A stretch of DNA of 64,000 bases from contig CM036755.1 of the NCBI GenBank assembly GCA_020796225.1, positions 58,857,152 through 58,921,151 of the forward strand, given 5' to 3'. Under the pieces are notes generated by a model that was not told the DNA's origin, did not search any database, and saw nothing but the letters and a program-made list of their open reading frames with translations. The position numbers and the translations under genes were made by a program. Positions within the stretch are counted from its first letter, which is position 1. Each line of letters begins with the position of its first letter. The DNA is from Arion vulgaris. Taxonomy: Eukaryota > Mollusca > Gastropoda > Stylommatophora > Arionidae. Below, in pieces: positions 42,226 to 52,285 of the stretch.

Positions 42226-42879
42226 CAGTGATTATCAAACGTTTTGAAGTTGTGGTACACTTAAAGTCCTACACAACATCGTAGGCACACTTAAAGTCCT
42301 ACACGACATCGTAGGCACACTTAAAGTCCTTCACAACATCGTAGGCACACTTAAAGTCCTACACAACATCGTAGGCACACTTAAAGTCCTACACAACATC
42401 GTAGGCACACTTAAAGTCCTTCACAACATCGTAGGCACACTTAAAGTCCTACACAACATCGTAGGCACACTTAAAGTCCTTCACAACATCGTAGGCACAC
42501 TTAAAGTCCTTCACAACATCGTAGGCACACTTAAAGTCCTACACAACATCGTAGGCACACTTAAAGTCCTACACAACATCGTAGGCACACTTAAAGTCCT
42601 ACACAACATCGTAGGCACATTATAAACAAAAGCTAAATAATTAAGATGAAAAAAATAACCACACAGAAATATATTAATAACTGGAAAATGCTACGCACCT
42701 TTATTAATTATTAAATTTCTGCCTATGAGAAGCTTGGGCATGATGTGTGTTGGCGTCTTTGTTACTATAATGCCCGCTAGCACCGTGTTGCCGACCTTGA
42801 TCTGAGATTTCCTAGGGCGCACCTAGGAATGTCACCGTGCACAATGGTGCACCAGAGCACACCCTATTTAGAACCACTG
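42226..42879. mobile_element. 654-bp hAT-type element with exact target duplication
   Basis: Flanked by GATTAGTG at 42218-42225 and 42880-42887. Left end CAGTGATTATCAAACG; right end read inward CAGTGGTTCTAAATAGG. The right subterminal region has CTAGGGCGCACCTAGGAATG and GTGCACAATGGTGCACCAGA, hairpin-prone motifs. It has no transposase frame. The left half is occupied by a 30-bp array. The exact duplication suggests a recent insertion. Confidence 0.93.
42255..42619. repeat. 30-bp tandem array, 12 copies, inside the hAT element
   Basis: Unit CACACTTAAAGTCCTACACA plus ACATCGTAGG, strictly 30 bp, varying only at CTAC/CTTC and one CGAC. It begins 29 bases inside the left terminus, where GTGGTACACTTAAAGTCC is the presumed founder sequence. 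Confidence 0.96.
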
Positions 42880-42889
42880 GATTAGTGTA

Positions 42890-43465
42890 TGTTGAACACG
42901 ATAAAGATAAGACTTCGTGATAAGGATGATTACCTAACTGATAAAATAACTGTTGAATCTATGTTACACACGATAAATGATAAAAAAATCCACTGATAAA
43001 GGAACTGTTGAATACGTGTATATGTTCTTTCTCTCTCTCTCTCTCTCTCTCTCTTATCACAATACGAATGATCAAATTGATTGCAATGAACGAACGCGAA
43101 GAAGAAGAAGAGGAAGGAGTGTGACTTACTAAATTTTCAAAAACATAAACATACTATCTGACATACACTCTAAGCATGAGATTGTTAGGTGACTTCATAG
43201 TTAGATAAAGAAGGTGTTATACAACACTGTTGATATATATGGTTGAATATTATCAAGCCGGTAAACAACTGATACAGAAGTGTGATAAGTCACCGACAAA
43301 TACCGTCAGACACCGTGCGGGATGCACCAACAAATGTAAATTCGTTGCCTTCCGGTTCAAGATGGCGAATGTCAATCTTGACTTGTTGTTTTATTATGTG
43401 TTGCAACTATTTTCTTGTTAATTTCATTTCTCTTATACATAGAGTTGTATTATAATATCGAATGA
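42890..43465. other. No recognised gene; CT microsatellite
   Basis: CT repeat at about 43029-43053. CACGATAAA...GATAA words recur at 42898 and 42969. No coding assignment. Confidence 0.4.
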
Positions 43466-43469
43466 TAAA

Positions 43470-43715
43470 TCGTGGTATATCCTTTGCAATACGTAGCCAT
43501 CAACAACAGTAAACGAGTCGGTGATTTTCTAGGCACCACTTATACGTTCAGTAATCTGCCATATCTTTCTGAAGTGTGAGGACTATCTTTATAGTTCGTA
43601 AAAATCCAAGGCAACTAATTTGCCTCGAAACTTGCCCGTGGTGGAGTTGCAACCAGGTAGGCTTGGATTGTCATCGAGCACACTGCCGCTTAAGCTACAG
43701 ATGCTCACATAATAT
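43470..43715 (-). mobile_element. tRNA-derived SINE E copy
   Basis: GGTATATCCTTTGCAATACG, GATTTTCTAGGCACCACTTA, GTTCGTAAAAATCCAAGGCA and GAAACTTGCCCGTGGTGGAG match 52285-52530 and the inverse of 51325-51585. The tRNA-like head lies at the right edge (CTTAAGCTACAGATGCTCAC). Confidence 0.78.
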
Positions 43716-43799
43716 AGAATAGGGATGTTTAGTCAATGAAGATCTTCATCGTTGCGCTGCTACATAGTTCGTGCTTCTGTGCTAAAATTTATTTTAATC

Positions 43800-43955
43800 T
43801 AAGACCCGTGTTTAATCCACGATAATGCTAAGATTTTTTTTAATGTCGGGGGCATAAAATAAAACTCCTAACTTGAACCTTTTCGCGGCGACTGCACTAG
43901 CCATGCGGACATAACTTTCCCTCAGGCTCACGTCCCACCTGTCCTACATCGCAAT
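43800..43955 (+). mobile_element. tRNA-derived SINE C copy
   Basis: GACCCGTGTTTAATCCACG carries the B-box remnant. The body has GGGGGCATAAAATAAAACTC, TTTTCGCGGCGACTGCACTA and CTCACGTCCCACCTGTCCTA, the exact inverse of the 7-kb copy. Sense orientation. Confidence 0.75.
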
Positions 43956-43964
43956 AAAAATGGT

Positions 43965-44113
43965 ACTACAGTCAGTAACAACAGTTATAAGCAAGGACAG
44001 ACAGTAACAACAGTTATAAGCAAGGACAGACAGTAACAACAGTTATAAGCAAGGACAGACAGTAACAACAGTTATAAGCAAGGACAGACAGTAACAACAG
44101 TTATAAGCAAGGA
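43965..44113. repeat. 29-bp tandem array, 5 copies
   Basis: Unit ACAGTAACAACAGTTATAAG plus CAAGGACAG, identical copies. It starts a few bases after the 3' end of the SINE C copy. Confidence 0.95.
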
Positions 44114-44119
44114 CGATGT

Positions 44120-44630
44120 CTTTCAGTTATGGCGGATGAGATACGCTGTTAAAGAGTGGTAGTTGAAAATGGAAAGGGAACCTTGCTGACTGGAAGGGGC
44201 CGGTATAAGTCTATCAGGGCTTAGACTTAACCCTTTCGTTCATCAGAGCCGATATACTGGAGTGTAGTATGTTTTTAATGACGAAAACCAATACACTGGA
44301 GTATACATTACGACTTAATGCGTCTGGAAGTTAATAAAAGATGACAGAGTGAAAGAGTTAATAATGCGCACATTGTGTACTAGACCTGTTCAAGTGTCAG
44401 ACAACGACGACATCTTCTGGATCATCTTCTTTATTAATAGAAAAAAAAATGTCATTCTAACCATTAGTTCCAAAAAGAGAAAAACAAAAAACATCAGAAG
44501 ATCACGCAAAATATAGAGTCAAATATTAATTAGATCATACACTCTGGCAGGGAATAAAATAATCAATTGTTGTGATTGAATGATCTCTGATCAACGTATT
44601 CTTTCAAATCTGGTTATATTGATTTTATTT
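44120..44630. other. No recognised gene
   Basis: Unique-looking sequence; the word ATACACTGGAGTATA near 44289 is palindrome-like. Nothing coding. Confidence 0.4.
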
Positions 44631-44633
44631 CCA

Positions 44634-45093
44634 GACTCCTTACAGCTACATGTAGCACATTCTAGACTTCTCACAGCTACATGTAGTACATTCTAGACTT
44701 CTCACAGCTACATGTAGCACATTCTAGACTTCTCACAGCTACATGTAGCACATTCTAGACTTCTCACAGCTACATGTAGCACATTCTAGACTCCTTACAG
44801 CTACATGTAGTACATTCTAGACTTCTCACAGCTACATGTAGTATATTCTAGACTTCTCACAGCTACATGTAGTACGTTCTAGACTTCTCACAGCCACATG
44901 TAGCACGTTCTAGACTTCTTACAGCTACATGTAGTACATTCTAGACTTCTTACAGCTACATGTAGCACTTTCTAGACTTTTCACAGCTACATGTAGTACA
45001 TTCTAGACTTCTCAAAGCTACATGTAGCACTTTCTAGACTTTTCACAGCTACATGTAGTACATTCTAGACTTCTCAAAGCTACATGTAGCACA
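44634..45093. repeat. 31-bp tandem array, about 15 copies, with palindromes
   Basis: Unit CTTCTCACAGCTACATGTAG plus CACATTCTAGA. Every unit contains the perfect 12-base palindrome GCTACATGTAGC and most the hexamer TCTAGA. Variants: TAGCAC/TAGTAC, TTCTC/TCCTT, ATTC/TTTC. Confidence 0.96.
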
Positions 45094-45159
45094 ACACAAT
45101 GAAACAGTTCAGGGAAAACATCGGAATATCAAATTGATTGATAATACCATCATCATTGC

Positions 45160-45250
45160 ACTTCAGTGAGTAATCACGTGGGATCCGATCTCTTTCTTAC
45201 ACAGGAAGATTTCACTAGCAGTGCACGAGCCCCTTTAGCACCGGCGAGGG
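45160..45250 (-). mobile_element. Dispersed-repeat fragment
   Basis: GATCTCTTTCTTACACAGGA and CTTTAGCACCGGCGAGGGTA are the inverse of 22738-22815. A short fragment of an unclassified repeat, also seen at 32655. Confidence 0.6.
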
Positions 45251-45337
45251 TAAAAAAAGATCAAATTTAACACCAAAAAAAAGATAAAAATATGTTAACG
45301 TTTATTATTTTCTGCGCTCATTTCGAAGATACAGTAT

Positions 45338-45420
45338 GTGTGTGTGTGTGTGTGTGTGTGTGTACGTGTAAGTGTGAGTGTATTTGTGTGTGTGTGTATT
45401 TGTGTGTGTTTGCGTGAAAG
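45338..45420. repeat. GT microsatellite
   Basis: TG repeats with interruptions (GTGTGTGTACGTGTAAGTGT). Compositional open frame on minus ignored. Confidence 0.9.
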
Positions 45421-45479
45421 AGGTATAGACAGGAAGAGAAAGACGATTATACACAAACTGTAAATCTCTATCATGTCTT

Positions 45480-45760
45480 GTCATGAACTCAGAGTACCAA
45501 CACATGTACAACTCTACGCTAAAGCAGCTACCATGCACATCAAATACAATCAGGCTTATCTACAAGGATTACCAGTTGGGAAAAGAAAACGTGGAAGACC
45601 TAAGACCACTCTACGAAAAACATTCCTACAAGAAAGTAAACTATTGAGATGTAAAACCATACGAGATATCCAACTGCTAGCAACGAATCGCATCACATGG
45701 AGATCTAAAACCTCTGCCCTATGTGCCGCCTTTTGCACGAAAGGAAGCTGACTATCCATT
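45480..45760 (+). pseudogene. LINE F6 C-terminal fragment
   Basis: Open plus-strand frame: HELRVPTHVQLYAKAATMH, GLPVGKRKRGRPKTTLRKTF, LQESKLLRCKTIRDIQLLAT, NRITWRSKTSALCAA. GKRKRGRP followed by L....R..W......LC is the standard end of a LINE ORF2. It is the only copy of its family here; the frame is open but the 5' part is missing. Confidence 0.78.
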
Positions 45761-45814
45761 TTGTCGTCCACAGTCAAATAAGTGCATGACCAGAGATTGC
45801 TGAAGAAGAAGGGG

Positions 45815-45890
45815 AGTCGCCTCTTACGACATGCCGTGTAGGTTGCATTGTTACTATTCTTTTCTTCCCTTGTAGGCCCCGGCAGTCTCT
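45815..45890 (-). mobile_element. SINE family A head fragment
   Basis: AGTCGCCTCTTACGACATGC, GTGTAGGTTGCATTGTTACT, ATTCTTTTCTTCCCTTGTAG, GCCCCGGCA: only core and head remain. The rest of the SINE is absent. Confidence 0.8.
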
Positions 45891-45894
45891 CTAG

Positions 45895-46400
45895 TAATAT
45901 AACCCTCATGTTACTCCCAATATCTAAGCAGGACAAGACATCTTCAAACGTTTCATGAATTCCACATATTATGTCACATAACACGTTAAGGAAGGTAATT
46001 AAAACAGAAGGTAAAGTTATTGGGGTCAGCCACATGCCAGGAGGCAGCGCGTTTGGTGTTGAGCAGGCAGTTATTGCAAGTGAAGACGCCAGGTACAGAG
46101 TAAATGACGAATGATGATTTAAGAAAACTGAGCACAAGGTGAGGGTGTATATGTGTAAACGTCAATTGGGAGAGATGCGAGGGTTAACATGGTTAAGTGT
46201 TTGAGGTAATTTTAGGTTGAACCAGGATATGAAGGGAAGAGATACACAATCAGAGAGATTTCAAACATACTGATGTTGTAAGTATTTGGTTCAGATGCGA
46301 TTGTGGATTTGCCTAGATCATGCATAATATTGTAATCTACACTAAAATCTAGTACCATTGACTAGGATTCTTTATTGTCGGTAACACCGCTTTTTAAGTT
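45895..46400. other. No recognised gene
   Basis: No coding motif or repeat identified. Confidence 0.4.
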
Positions 46401-46404
46401 AGTG

Positions 46405-46590
46405 TAGAACATGGGGTATATAGACCTGTGGAATGTGATGACCGCATAGCTAGTGTAGTGGCTCGGAAATTGTTCAGGGTTTTTCTTTATGCCCCAGACC
46501 TAACAAAATCTCATTGGCCTTACCGGAAATTGAACCCAGGTGTCCTGAATGGGAGCTTGCACTCTAATCTTTTCAGAAAGACTTTCCGCA
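46405..46590 (-). mobile_element. tRNA-derived SINE C copy
   Basis: GACCGCATAGCTAGTGTAGT, TCGGAAATTGTTCAGGGTTT, ACCGGAAATTGAACCCAGGT (inverse B-box), GCACTCTAATCTTTTCAG. Parallel to the copies at 2480 and 7000. Confidence 0.75.
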
Positions 46591-46594
46591 GCAT

Positions 46595-47035
46595 ATATAA
46601 GTTCACTCAGAGCACACAAAGACAAAGAAGAATGCATGAAAAACGATAAAAGTCTGAAGAAGAGGAAGGTACCAGTCTCTCCCTAGTCTGTCTTATCGCT
46701 TAGAGAACCAGTGTGCTGTGATATACCAAGTGAATTAATACAAACTGCAGACAAGTTTCAGAACATTGATAACTGACAATATCAACGGATGACGATACAG
46801 AAGACATCAGACAGAGATAACATTCTTCACAAATAATTTATGAACACTCAGAACGGCTGCATTCGTAGCTTGTAATCATATCATAACTATGTGGAAATTT
46901 ATGTATACTGGCAACATGGGTACCCATACGTTAGGGCAAAGAAGATCGGTAGCGGCAAGTGTACTTCACTGGAAAATGGCTTTTTGATTAAATATGCGAA
47001 TCTGATCTTTTCCCTTCCCGAGTATAAAACTACCA
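46595..47035. other. No recognised gene
   Basis: Nothing assigned. Confidence 0.4.
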
Positions 47036-47044
47036 ACTAGGGGG

Positions 47045-47285
47045 TCTATGTGGTTAAGTGGTTAAACTTTCGCCTTGCATACTGATGGTCGTAGGTTTGA
47101 ATCCGGACCGTACCCTTCTGTTCAATACTGCAATTTTCCAGAGATCACTAGAAATGTTGCCGTAGTTACGGAGTTCGTGATTTGTACAATACTCTCGGCA
47201 GGTGACGTTCCATTTCTGTGGAGAGAGACCGAGCCATACGGGGTAAACACTCGCTGCAAAGAAGTCAATCCTTCGGTTTTAAACC
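47045..47285 (+). mobile_element. tRNA-derived SINE D copy, sense
   Basis: GTCTATGTGGTTAAGTGGTT (A-box), GTCGTAGGTTTGAATCCGGA (B-box) 50 bases later, then TTGCCGTAGTTACGGAGTTC, TACAATACTCTCGGCAGGTG, GTGGAGAGAGACCGAGCCAT. A full-length reference copy for family D. It is not a real tRNA gene: no acceptor stem can be closed. Confidence 0.85.
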
Positions 47286-47289
47286 TTTT

Positions 47290-47880
47290 TAAACTATCAG
47301 CTGCATGTATTTAGCCATTTTGATTTCCTCCTTTCACACCCTGAATCTACCTGGGAAAAAATGTATATGGACACCCATGGCTGGCATTACACATGATGAT
47401 GATTACAATCACATATTGTAGAGACATCATTAGCCAAGTTAGCAGCAATATTTCGTTGTAATACATCCAACAGTAGGAGATGAAGTCGACAATATATAAA
47501 GGAAAGACATCAAGTGTCGCTAGAGAATGTCGAGAAGAATGAGAGATATTTATTTGATGATATAAAGGATATGAACAGAGAAGAGAATAATAATTTCTCA
47601 ACCAAATTTATGTTACAGTTTTATGATTCAGTTAGTTAGTTTCAATGTTGTGATGGCTCAATGATAGTGATAGCTTTCACTCATGCATGGAGAGAAGAAA
47701 GAAATATCATCTTACATGATAGTTCATTTATTCATGTATGTTTTTTGTTTCTACGTTTGTAAAATAACAATGAAGTCGTAAAATTTTATTACACGGAACT
47801 TCAGAAATCTTATTTTGTTTGTATTTTCTTGTGTACATGCGACAATAAAAGATACAATTACAAATTAAGAAATCAGAAGA
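47290..47880. other. No recognised gene
   Basis: AT-rich; nothing assigned. Confidence 0.4.
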
Positions 47881-47884
47881 AGAC

Positions 47885-48300
47885 TGGATGTGAAACCAGT
47901 CGTGCAATTCCTAAAAGAACAACAGATTAAATGGTGTGGACAACTGACAAGAATGCCCTGGTATCGCCTACCACAGAGAGCCGCACAGAAAAAGTATGAG
48001 TACAAAGCAAAAGGAAGACCACGCAAAATATGGAGCGACTGCATTCTCCGCCAACACTTCTATAATGAAGTAAATGGTGTAAGAGTTGAAGACGGCAACG
48101 GTGTACGCGAGAAGTGCTTCTTTGGCTTGGCGAGTATGACAGCAGAGTGTATCCTACAGAGCTGTCCCCTATATGCAGACCTGAGAGGAGAGAGGCGGAC
48201 AATCTGGGGCAGACGACGGCTTTTATTAGAGAATCCGAAATCCCAATTTAGGGAGAACGCAGAAGCAGAAGAAGTCTTTTCTTGTCCTTACGCTGCTACC
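47885..48300 (+). pseudogene. LINE F5 tail fused to a second LINE fragment
   Basis: 47890-48060 reads FLKEQQIKWCGQLTRMPWYR, LPQRAAQKKYEYKAKGRPRK, IWSDCI, the F5 tail. From about 48110 the same frame passes into FGLASMTAECILQSCPLYAD, LRGERRTIWG. The C-x(6)-CPLY-x-x-LR pattern is that of the far C terminus of RNase H-containing LINEs. A 137-codon frame thus joins two unrelated element ends; whether by nested insertion or recombination is unclear. Confidence 0.75.
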
Positions 48301-48329
48301 TGATTGTAGTCCAGTGTAGTTGTCGTCTG

Positions 48330-48650
48330 TGTTTGGCCACAGCCAACTCTAAGTACTGCCAGCGGACTCTGTAAAATTGTAGGAAAAAGACCACAATCAT
48401 CGCGTGGCCTCGCATTCCAGTATTGTTGTATATAGATGAATTCATTTTAAAATCCCTACAACATGCTAAATCAAGGTTATATTATGTTACAAGTTAAGTT
48501 TAACAATAAGGAATATCAGTATTATTAATATATTTCATAAATAAATAATCTTAGACTCATAGAATTGAGTAAAATTGCAAAATAAGCTTGAAGTGCTCTA
48601 TCGAACTTATATAAATTTCAGCCCCCTGAAACTAGGTCAGGGATTCCTGG
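48330..48650 (+). mobile_element. Dispersed repeat J, copy 2
   Basis: GCCAGCGGACTCTGTAAAAT, AAGACCACAATCATCGCGTG, CTCGCATTCCAGTATTGTTG, AACATGCTAAATCAAGGTTA, AAGGAATATCAGTATTATTA. Collinear with 53110-53400 at roughly 75-80 percent by eye. Class unknown. Confidence 0.75.
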
Positions 48651-48723
48651 TCAGTTATCTGGCCCAATATTAGAGGTAGCTGTGGTTTGGCTTAAGCTTC
48701 TCATGTGTCTTGAGTCCGGGATC

Positions 48724-48758
<35 letters not shown>

Positions 48759-48990
48759 GTCTTGAGTGATGGGTTTCTGCCTGATAGAGACAGGTTATCT
48801 ATTCCTGGGTATTTCACATCTCCTTTCACCAGATGTTCTGCTGTAGACATCTTTACAAACAGTGTGGTCTGGATAAATTAGTACAGTACTGTCTAATCTA
48901 TTAGTATACTGGGGCGCATTTGACTGATGGTTGGCGAGGCGCGGGCGCAATGGGACGATTGTAATAGTAATACAAACAATAATAATAATA

Positions 48991-49413
48991 CAGGGTGTTT
49001 GTAAAGTCTCACAGCACTTCATATGTAGAAGAAGAGAAAAAAGTACATGACGTCATCAAAAAATGTGTTCCATAGTCGATTGTGGTGAAATGTGCAGTGA
49101 ATGACTGTTGTCTGCTGGAGTAATTCTTTTCACACAAACCATAATAGTGTTTTCAACTGAAGAAAGAATATTTGACAATATAAAGAAACGTGTACAGACA
49201 TATCTTGAAGCACTCGGTGGATATTTCCAATATCTGCTATAATTAATATTTCATTTGATCTTTCTAGTCTACCAAGAAGAACAGTAGACGATAGTAGTAA
49301 CTATTGTGACTAATTTCACTACTTTTTTTTAGCACATTTTGTTATGACGTCATGTACTTCATTTTTCAAGCTGACCTGCATATGAAGTGCTGTGAGACTT
49401 TACAAACACCCTA
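48991..49413. mobile_element. 423-bp Tc1/mariner-type MITE
   Basis: Left end CAGGGTGTTTGTAAAGTCTC, ACAGCACTTCATATG is matched by the inverted right end with a single mismatch at the first base, giving 34 of 35. TA flanks both sides (48989-48990, 49414-49415). Beyond the termini a second inverted block, AGTACATGACGTCAT, extends the imperfect arms to about 75 bases. No transposase frame. A TA target and CAGGGTG termini indicate Tc1/mariner. Confidence 0.93.
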
Positions 49414-49624
49414 TAGTAATAAAATAATATTGATAGTATTAATCATAATACCAAAAAAAATAACAGATGGAAACTTAATTTCTGACGTATATAATCCAAA
49501 TGTTTAATTAAAACACATGGTAATTACAATTGACATAATTAGTGGGAAATTTGGCACTGTATATTCGTTGCAAGCTCAAGAAATTATGATGTGTTATTGT
49601 AAATGACGGGAAAGCTATAACAGA

Positions 49625-50358
49625 AATTAAAAGAAGGCTGAGCATTGTAAAAACTCAAAGAACTAACTAACCTATGGAAGGGAACTGACAAACGAACAAA
49701 AATCATGTGTTTAAGAGCCTGCGTGTTTTCCTTGACAACACATGGTTGTGAAACATGGACCATTGACAAAGCGGCAGAGATGATCTTTAATACCTTTGAA
49801 TACCCTCCTGCCCAGCGTGTTCGTAGCGCGTTGGACTGCGGGTGACTAGCCCTCTGTGTGTGGGGGTTCAATTCTCCGTGCTGGCAGAAAAGCCACAGGT
49901 TCCCCAGATTCACAGTTTCGTGGCACCGAACCGAAGGGTTATGATGTCCATGGCACTGGCCGAAGAGATGAAAGCTCAAGTGCTTCTGGATCGGAAAACA
50001 AAATGCCTTTGAATACAAATGCTAGAGAAGAATAGTTAGAATATCATGGACAGAGAAAAAAAAACGCTTCTGTTATGCAACAGTTTGATATTTAAGAGAT
50101 TTGGCTATTACAAAGCATAAAAACAAGGAAAATTAAATATTTCGGACATATCAAACGACATGAGTGCCTGGAGAAATTAATTTTGGAAGGAATGGTGCCT
50201 GGAAGAAGAATGAGAGGAAGACCTAGAAGACGATGGGTGCTGGATGTCATTGACAATCTGAGAATGATCCTGCTGACGCCGGCCAACTTGCACGGAACAG
50301 AGTTTTTCAGGAATGCTGTCATGGGAGCCACGTTCCGGAGGGGACAAGCTACTTGATG
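49625..50358 (+). pseudogene. LINE F2-type fragment, split by a SINE
   Basis: Frames give LKELTNLWKGTDKRTKIMCL, RACVFSLTTHGCETWTIDKA, AEMIFNTFEYKC (spanning the insertion), RRIVRISWTEK, LLQSIKTRKIKYFGHIKRHE, CLEKLILEGMVPGRRMRGRP, RRRWVLDVIDNLRM, FFRNAVMGATFRRGQAT-stop. Frameshifts are present. It covers thumb to C terminus, the longest F2 copy here. Confidence 0.87.
49804..50005 (+). mobile_element. tRNA-derived SINE L with 11-bp target duplication
   Basis: CCTTTGAATAC lies at 49793-49803 and again at 50006-50016. The 202-bp insert starts with a tRNA-like head: A-box TAGCGCGTTGG at 49824, and B-box GGGTTCAATTCTCC about 40 bases later, ending CCGTGCTGGCA. The body holds CACAGTTTCGTGGCACCGAA and ends AAAACAAAAT. 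It is the only copy in the window, inserted into an existing LINE. Confidence 0.93.
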
Positions 50359-50384
50359 ATTATGAATTGGTACAGGCTGTTCTT

Positions 50385-50800
50385 AGTGTATCATCTAAGT
50401 ATATCATCTTAGTGTATCATCTAAGTATATCATCTTAGTGTATCATCTAAGTCTGAGTCTGTCAGACAGAATAGGTCTTTATCTTTGATAATGTTCATAG
50501 ATGAAAACATGATTTGACGAGAAATGCATGTGTCGGACATCATGGCGCCCGCAAGCACCGCGTTGACAGCCCTGCATTAGTACTATTTAAACGAAGTTCC
50601 ATTCTTTGTCTTTCGATGTAATTCAAACATCAGCCGTGTTTCAATCTTCTCTTTGGTGCTAGTATTTGTGACTTGGGCAGGTTGTTGGTAAACTTTGAAG
50701 GACATGTCATCATAGATATGTTTGGTGCTAGTATTTGTGACTTGGGCAAGTTGTTGGTAAACTTTGGAGGACATGTCATCACATATATGATTATCTTCTA
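50385..50800. repeat. Two small duplications
   Basis: 50390-50450: GTATATCATCTTAGTGTATC-type 25-bp units, about 3 copies. 50661-50800: GTGCTAGTATTTGTGACTTG, GGCAGGTTGTTGGTAAACTT, a 69-bp block present twice. Between them ATCATGGCGCCCGCAAGCAC, CGCGTTGA (50530-50557) resembles part of the hAT element at 42764. Confidence 0.8.
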
Positions 50801-50889
50801 CTTCTTATTGTATTTGTCTGTTATGAAGTCAATGTCGGCTATTATGTCGCTCCTGGCTGATTTTTGGATACATCTCTGCTTTCCTTACT

Positions 50890-51290
50890 AACATCATCTC
50901 CCGTCATACATCATCTCCCGTCATACATCATCTCCCGTCATACATCATCTCCCGTCATACATCATCTCCCGTCATACATCATCTCCCGTCATACATCATC
51001 TCCCGTCATACATCATCTCCCGTCATACATCATTTCCCGTCATACATCATTTCCCGTCATACATCATTTCCCGTCATACATCATTTCCCGTCATACATCA
51101 TCTCCCATCATACATCATCTCCCGTCATACATCATCTCCCGTCATACATCATCTCCCGTCATACATCATCTCCCGTCATACATCATTTCCCGTCATACAT
51201 CATCTCCCATCATACATCATTTCCCGTCATACATCATCTCCCGTCATACATCATCTCCCATCATACATCATCTCCCGCCATACATGCGAG
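50890..51290. repeat. 17-bp tandem array, about 24 copies
   Basis: Unit ATCATCTCCCGTCATAC with CATTTCCC and CCATC variants clustered. The 160-codon plus frame (HHLPSYIISRHTSSPVI repeats) arises because three 17-bp units make a 51-bp codon period. Not a gene. Confidence 0.96.
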
Positions 51291-51324
51291 CATTTTCCCA
51301 CTTCAGAGATAGATGTAATTATTT

Positions 51325-51585
51325 TCTCTGGGACGGAATAGCGTAATGCGCAAGAGTTCGACTCGGCCACAAGAGTGTTGTGGGTTCAATCCCACAGTAC
51401 AATTTGAAAGCAAATTTGTCCGCGTGGATTTTTACGAATGATAAAAGTAGACCTGACCGTTCAGAAAGCAGACTACTGAACGCATAAGTGATACCTAGAA
51501 AATTGACGACTTGTTGGTTTACTATGTTTGATGGCGAAGTTATGTGTAGCATACGCCACGATTTTCATTTTCACTAGATAGGAGG
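51325..51585 (+). mobile_element. tRNA-derived SINE E copy, sense
   Basis: GACGGAATAGCGTAATGCGC (A-box), GTGTTGTGGGTTCAATCCCA (B-box), then GCGTGGATTTTTACGAATGA, TAAGTGATACCTAGAAAATT, GTAGCATACGCCACGATTTT. Reference copy for family E. Confidence 0.82.
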
Positions 51586-51599
51586 TATTTACTAAACGC

Positions 51600-51735
51600 A
51601 TAATTCGCCATTGACTCGAACATAAGAGAGATGTGGGTTCGATCACACACAGACGACCCATACTTGAGAAGATGAAATAGCTTTCCTATCTCCTGCACAC
51701 TACAGACTAGACACTTCATAGAAAATGGCAACGGA
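51600..51735 (+). mobile_element. tRNA-derived SINE F fragment, sense
   Basis: ACATAAGAGAGATGTGGGTT, CGATCACACACAGACGACCC, CTTTCCTATCTCCTGCACAC, TAGACACTTCATAGAAAATG: a decayed F copy adjoining SINE E, similar to 54300-54440. Confidence 0.6.
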
Positions 51736-51837
51736 AATATTGTTTAAAAATTATATAACTACACTATACTACGCGTCTATCTGCCAAACTCACCAAAGTA
51801 GTAATCCCCAATGATGCATAATCAACCTCTCCTTATC

Positions 51838-52285
51838 ATCATGAGATAGCTTGTCCTGAGCAGAACTTTTCTCTTTTAAGCTAGATGCCGTGATACTCAA
51901 CCCATCAGTTACATTCCGAATCCATCTTCTCCGTGGTCTTCCTCTTTGCCGGTATACCTCCTTCCATGATGGTCTTCTCCAGCCCTTCGTGTCTTGTTAT
52001 ATGTCTAAAATACCTCAATTCTCGTTTCTTATTTGTAGCATTAGCCAGTTTTCTTTGATTTTGAGTTTTTTTCTGTATAGATATAGTTGTTCTCTGTCCA
52101 CGATATACTGGGAACTCTTAAGTAACAATTATATACAAAAGCACATTTATGTTTTCCCACTGCCTTGTGAAATGTCCATTCTTCACACCCATGCGCTGCC
52201 ACTGGGAATATGCATGCTCGTAGTATTCTGATCTTTAGAATGGTCACTGCCGGGAAGGAAAGCAATGGCAGACTGAAACTGAAAT
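51838..52285 (-). pseudogene. LINE F1 fragment reaching the thumb region
   Basis: Minus strand: ILKIRILRACIFPVAAHGCE, EWTFHKA, YLRVPSISWTENN, then RYFRHI-like, EGLEKTIMEGGIPAKRG, RPRRRWIRNVTDGL and the KFCSGQAI end at 51855. It is the longest F1 copy here and shows the YGCEAWTF motif upstream of GHIKRHE. An internal deletion removes the FRRTV region (51873-51890). Confidence 0.85.

Noticed and set aside
47045..47115. Genuine tRNA gene
   Set aside because: A- and B-box are present but the acceptor stem does not close and the sequence is the head of a multi-copy SINE D.
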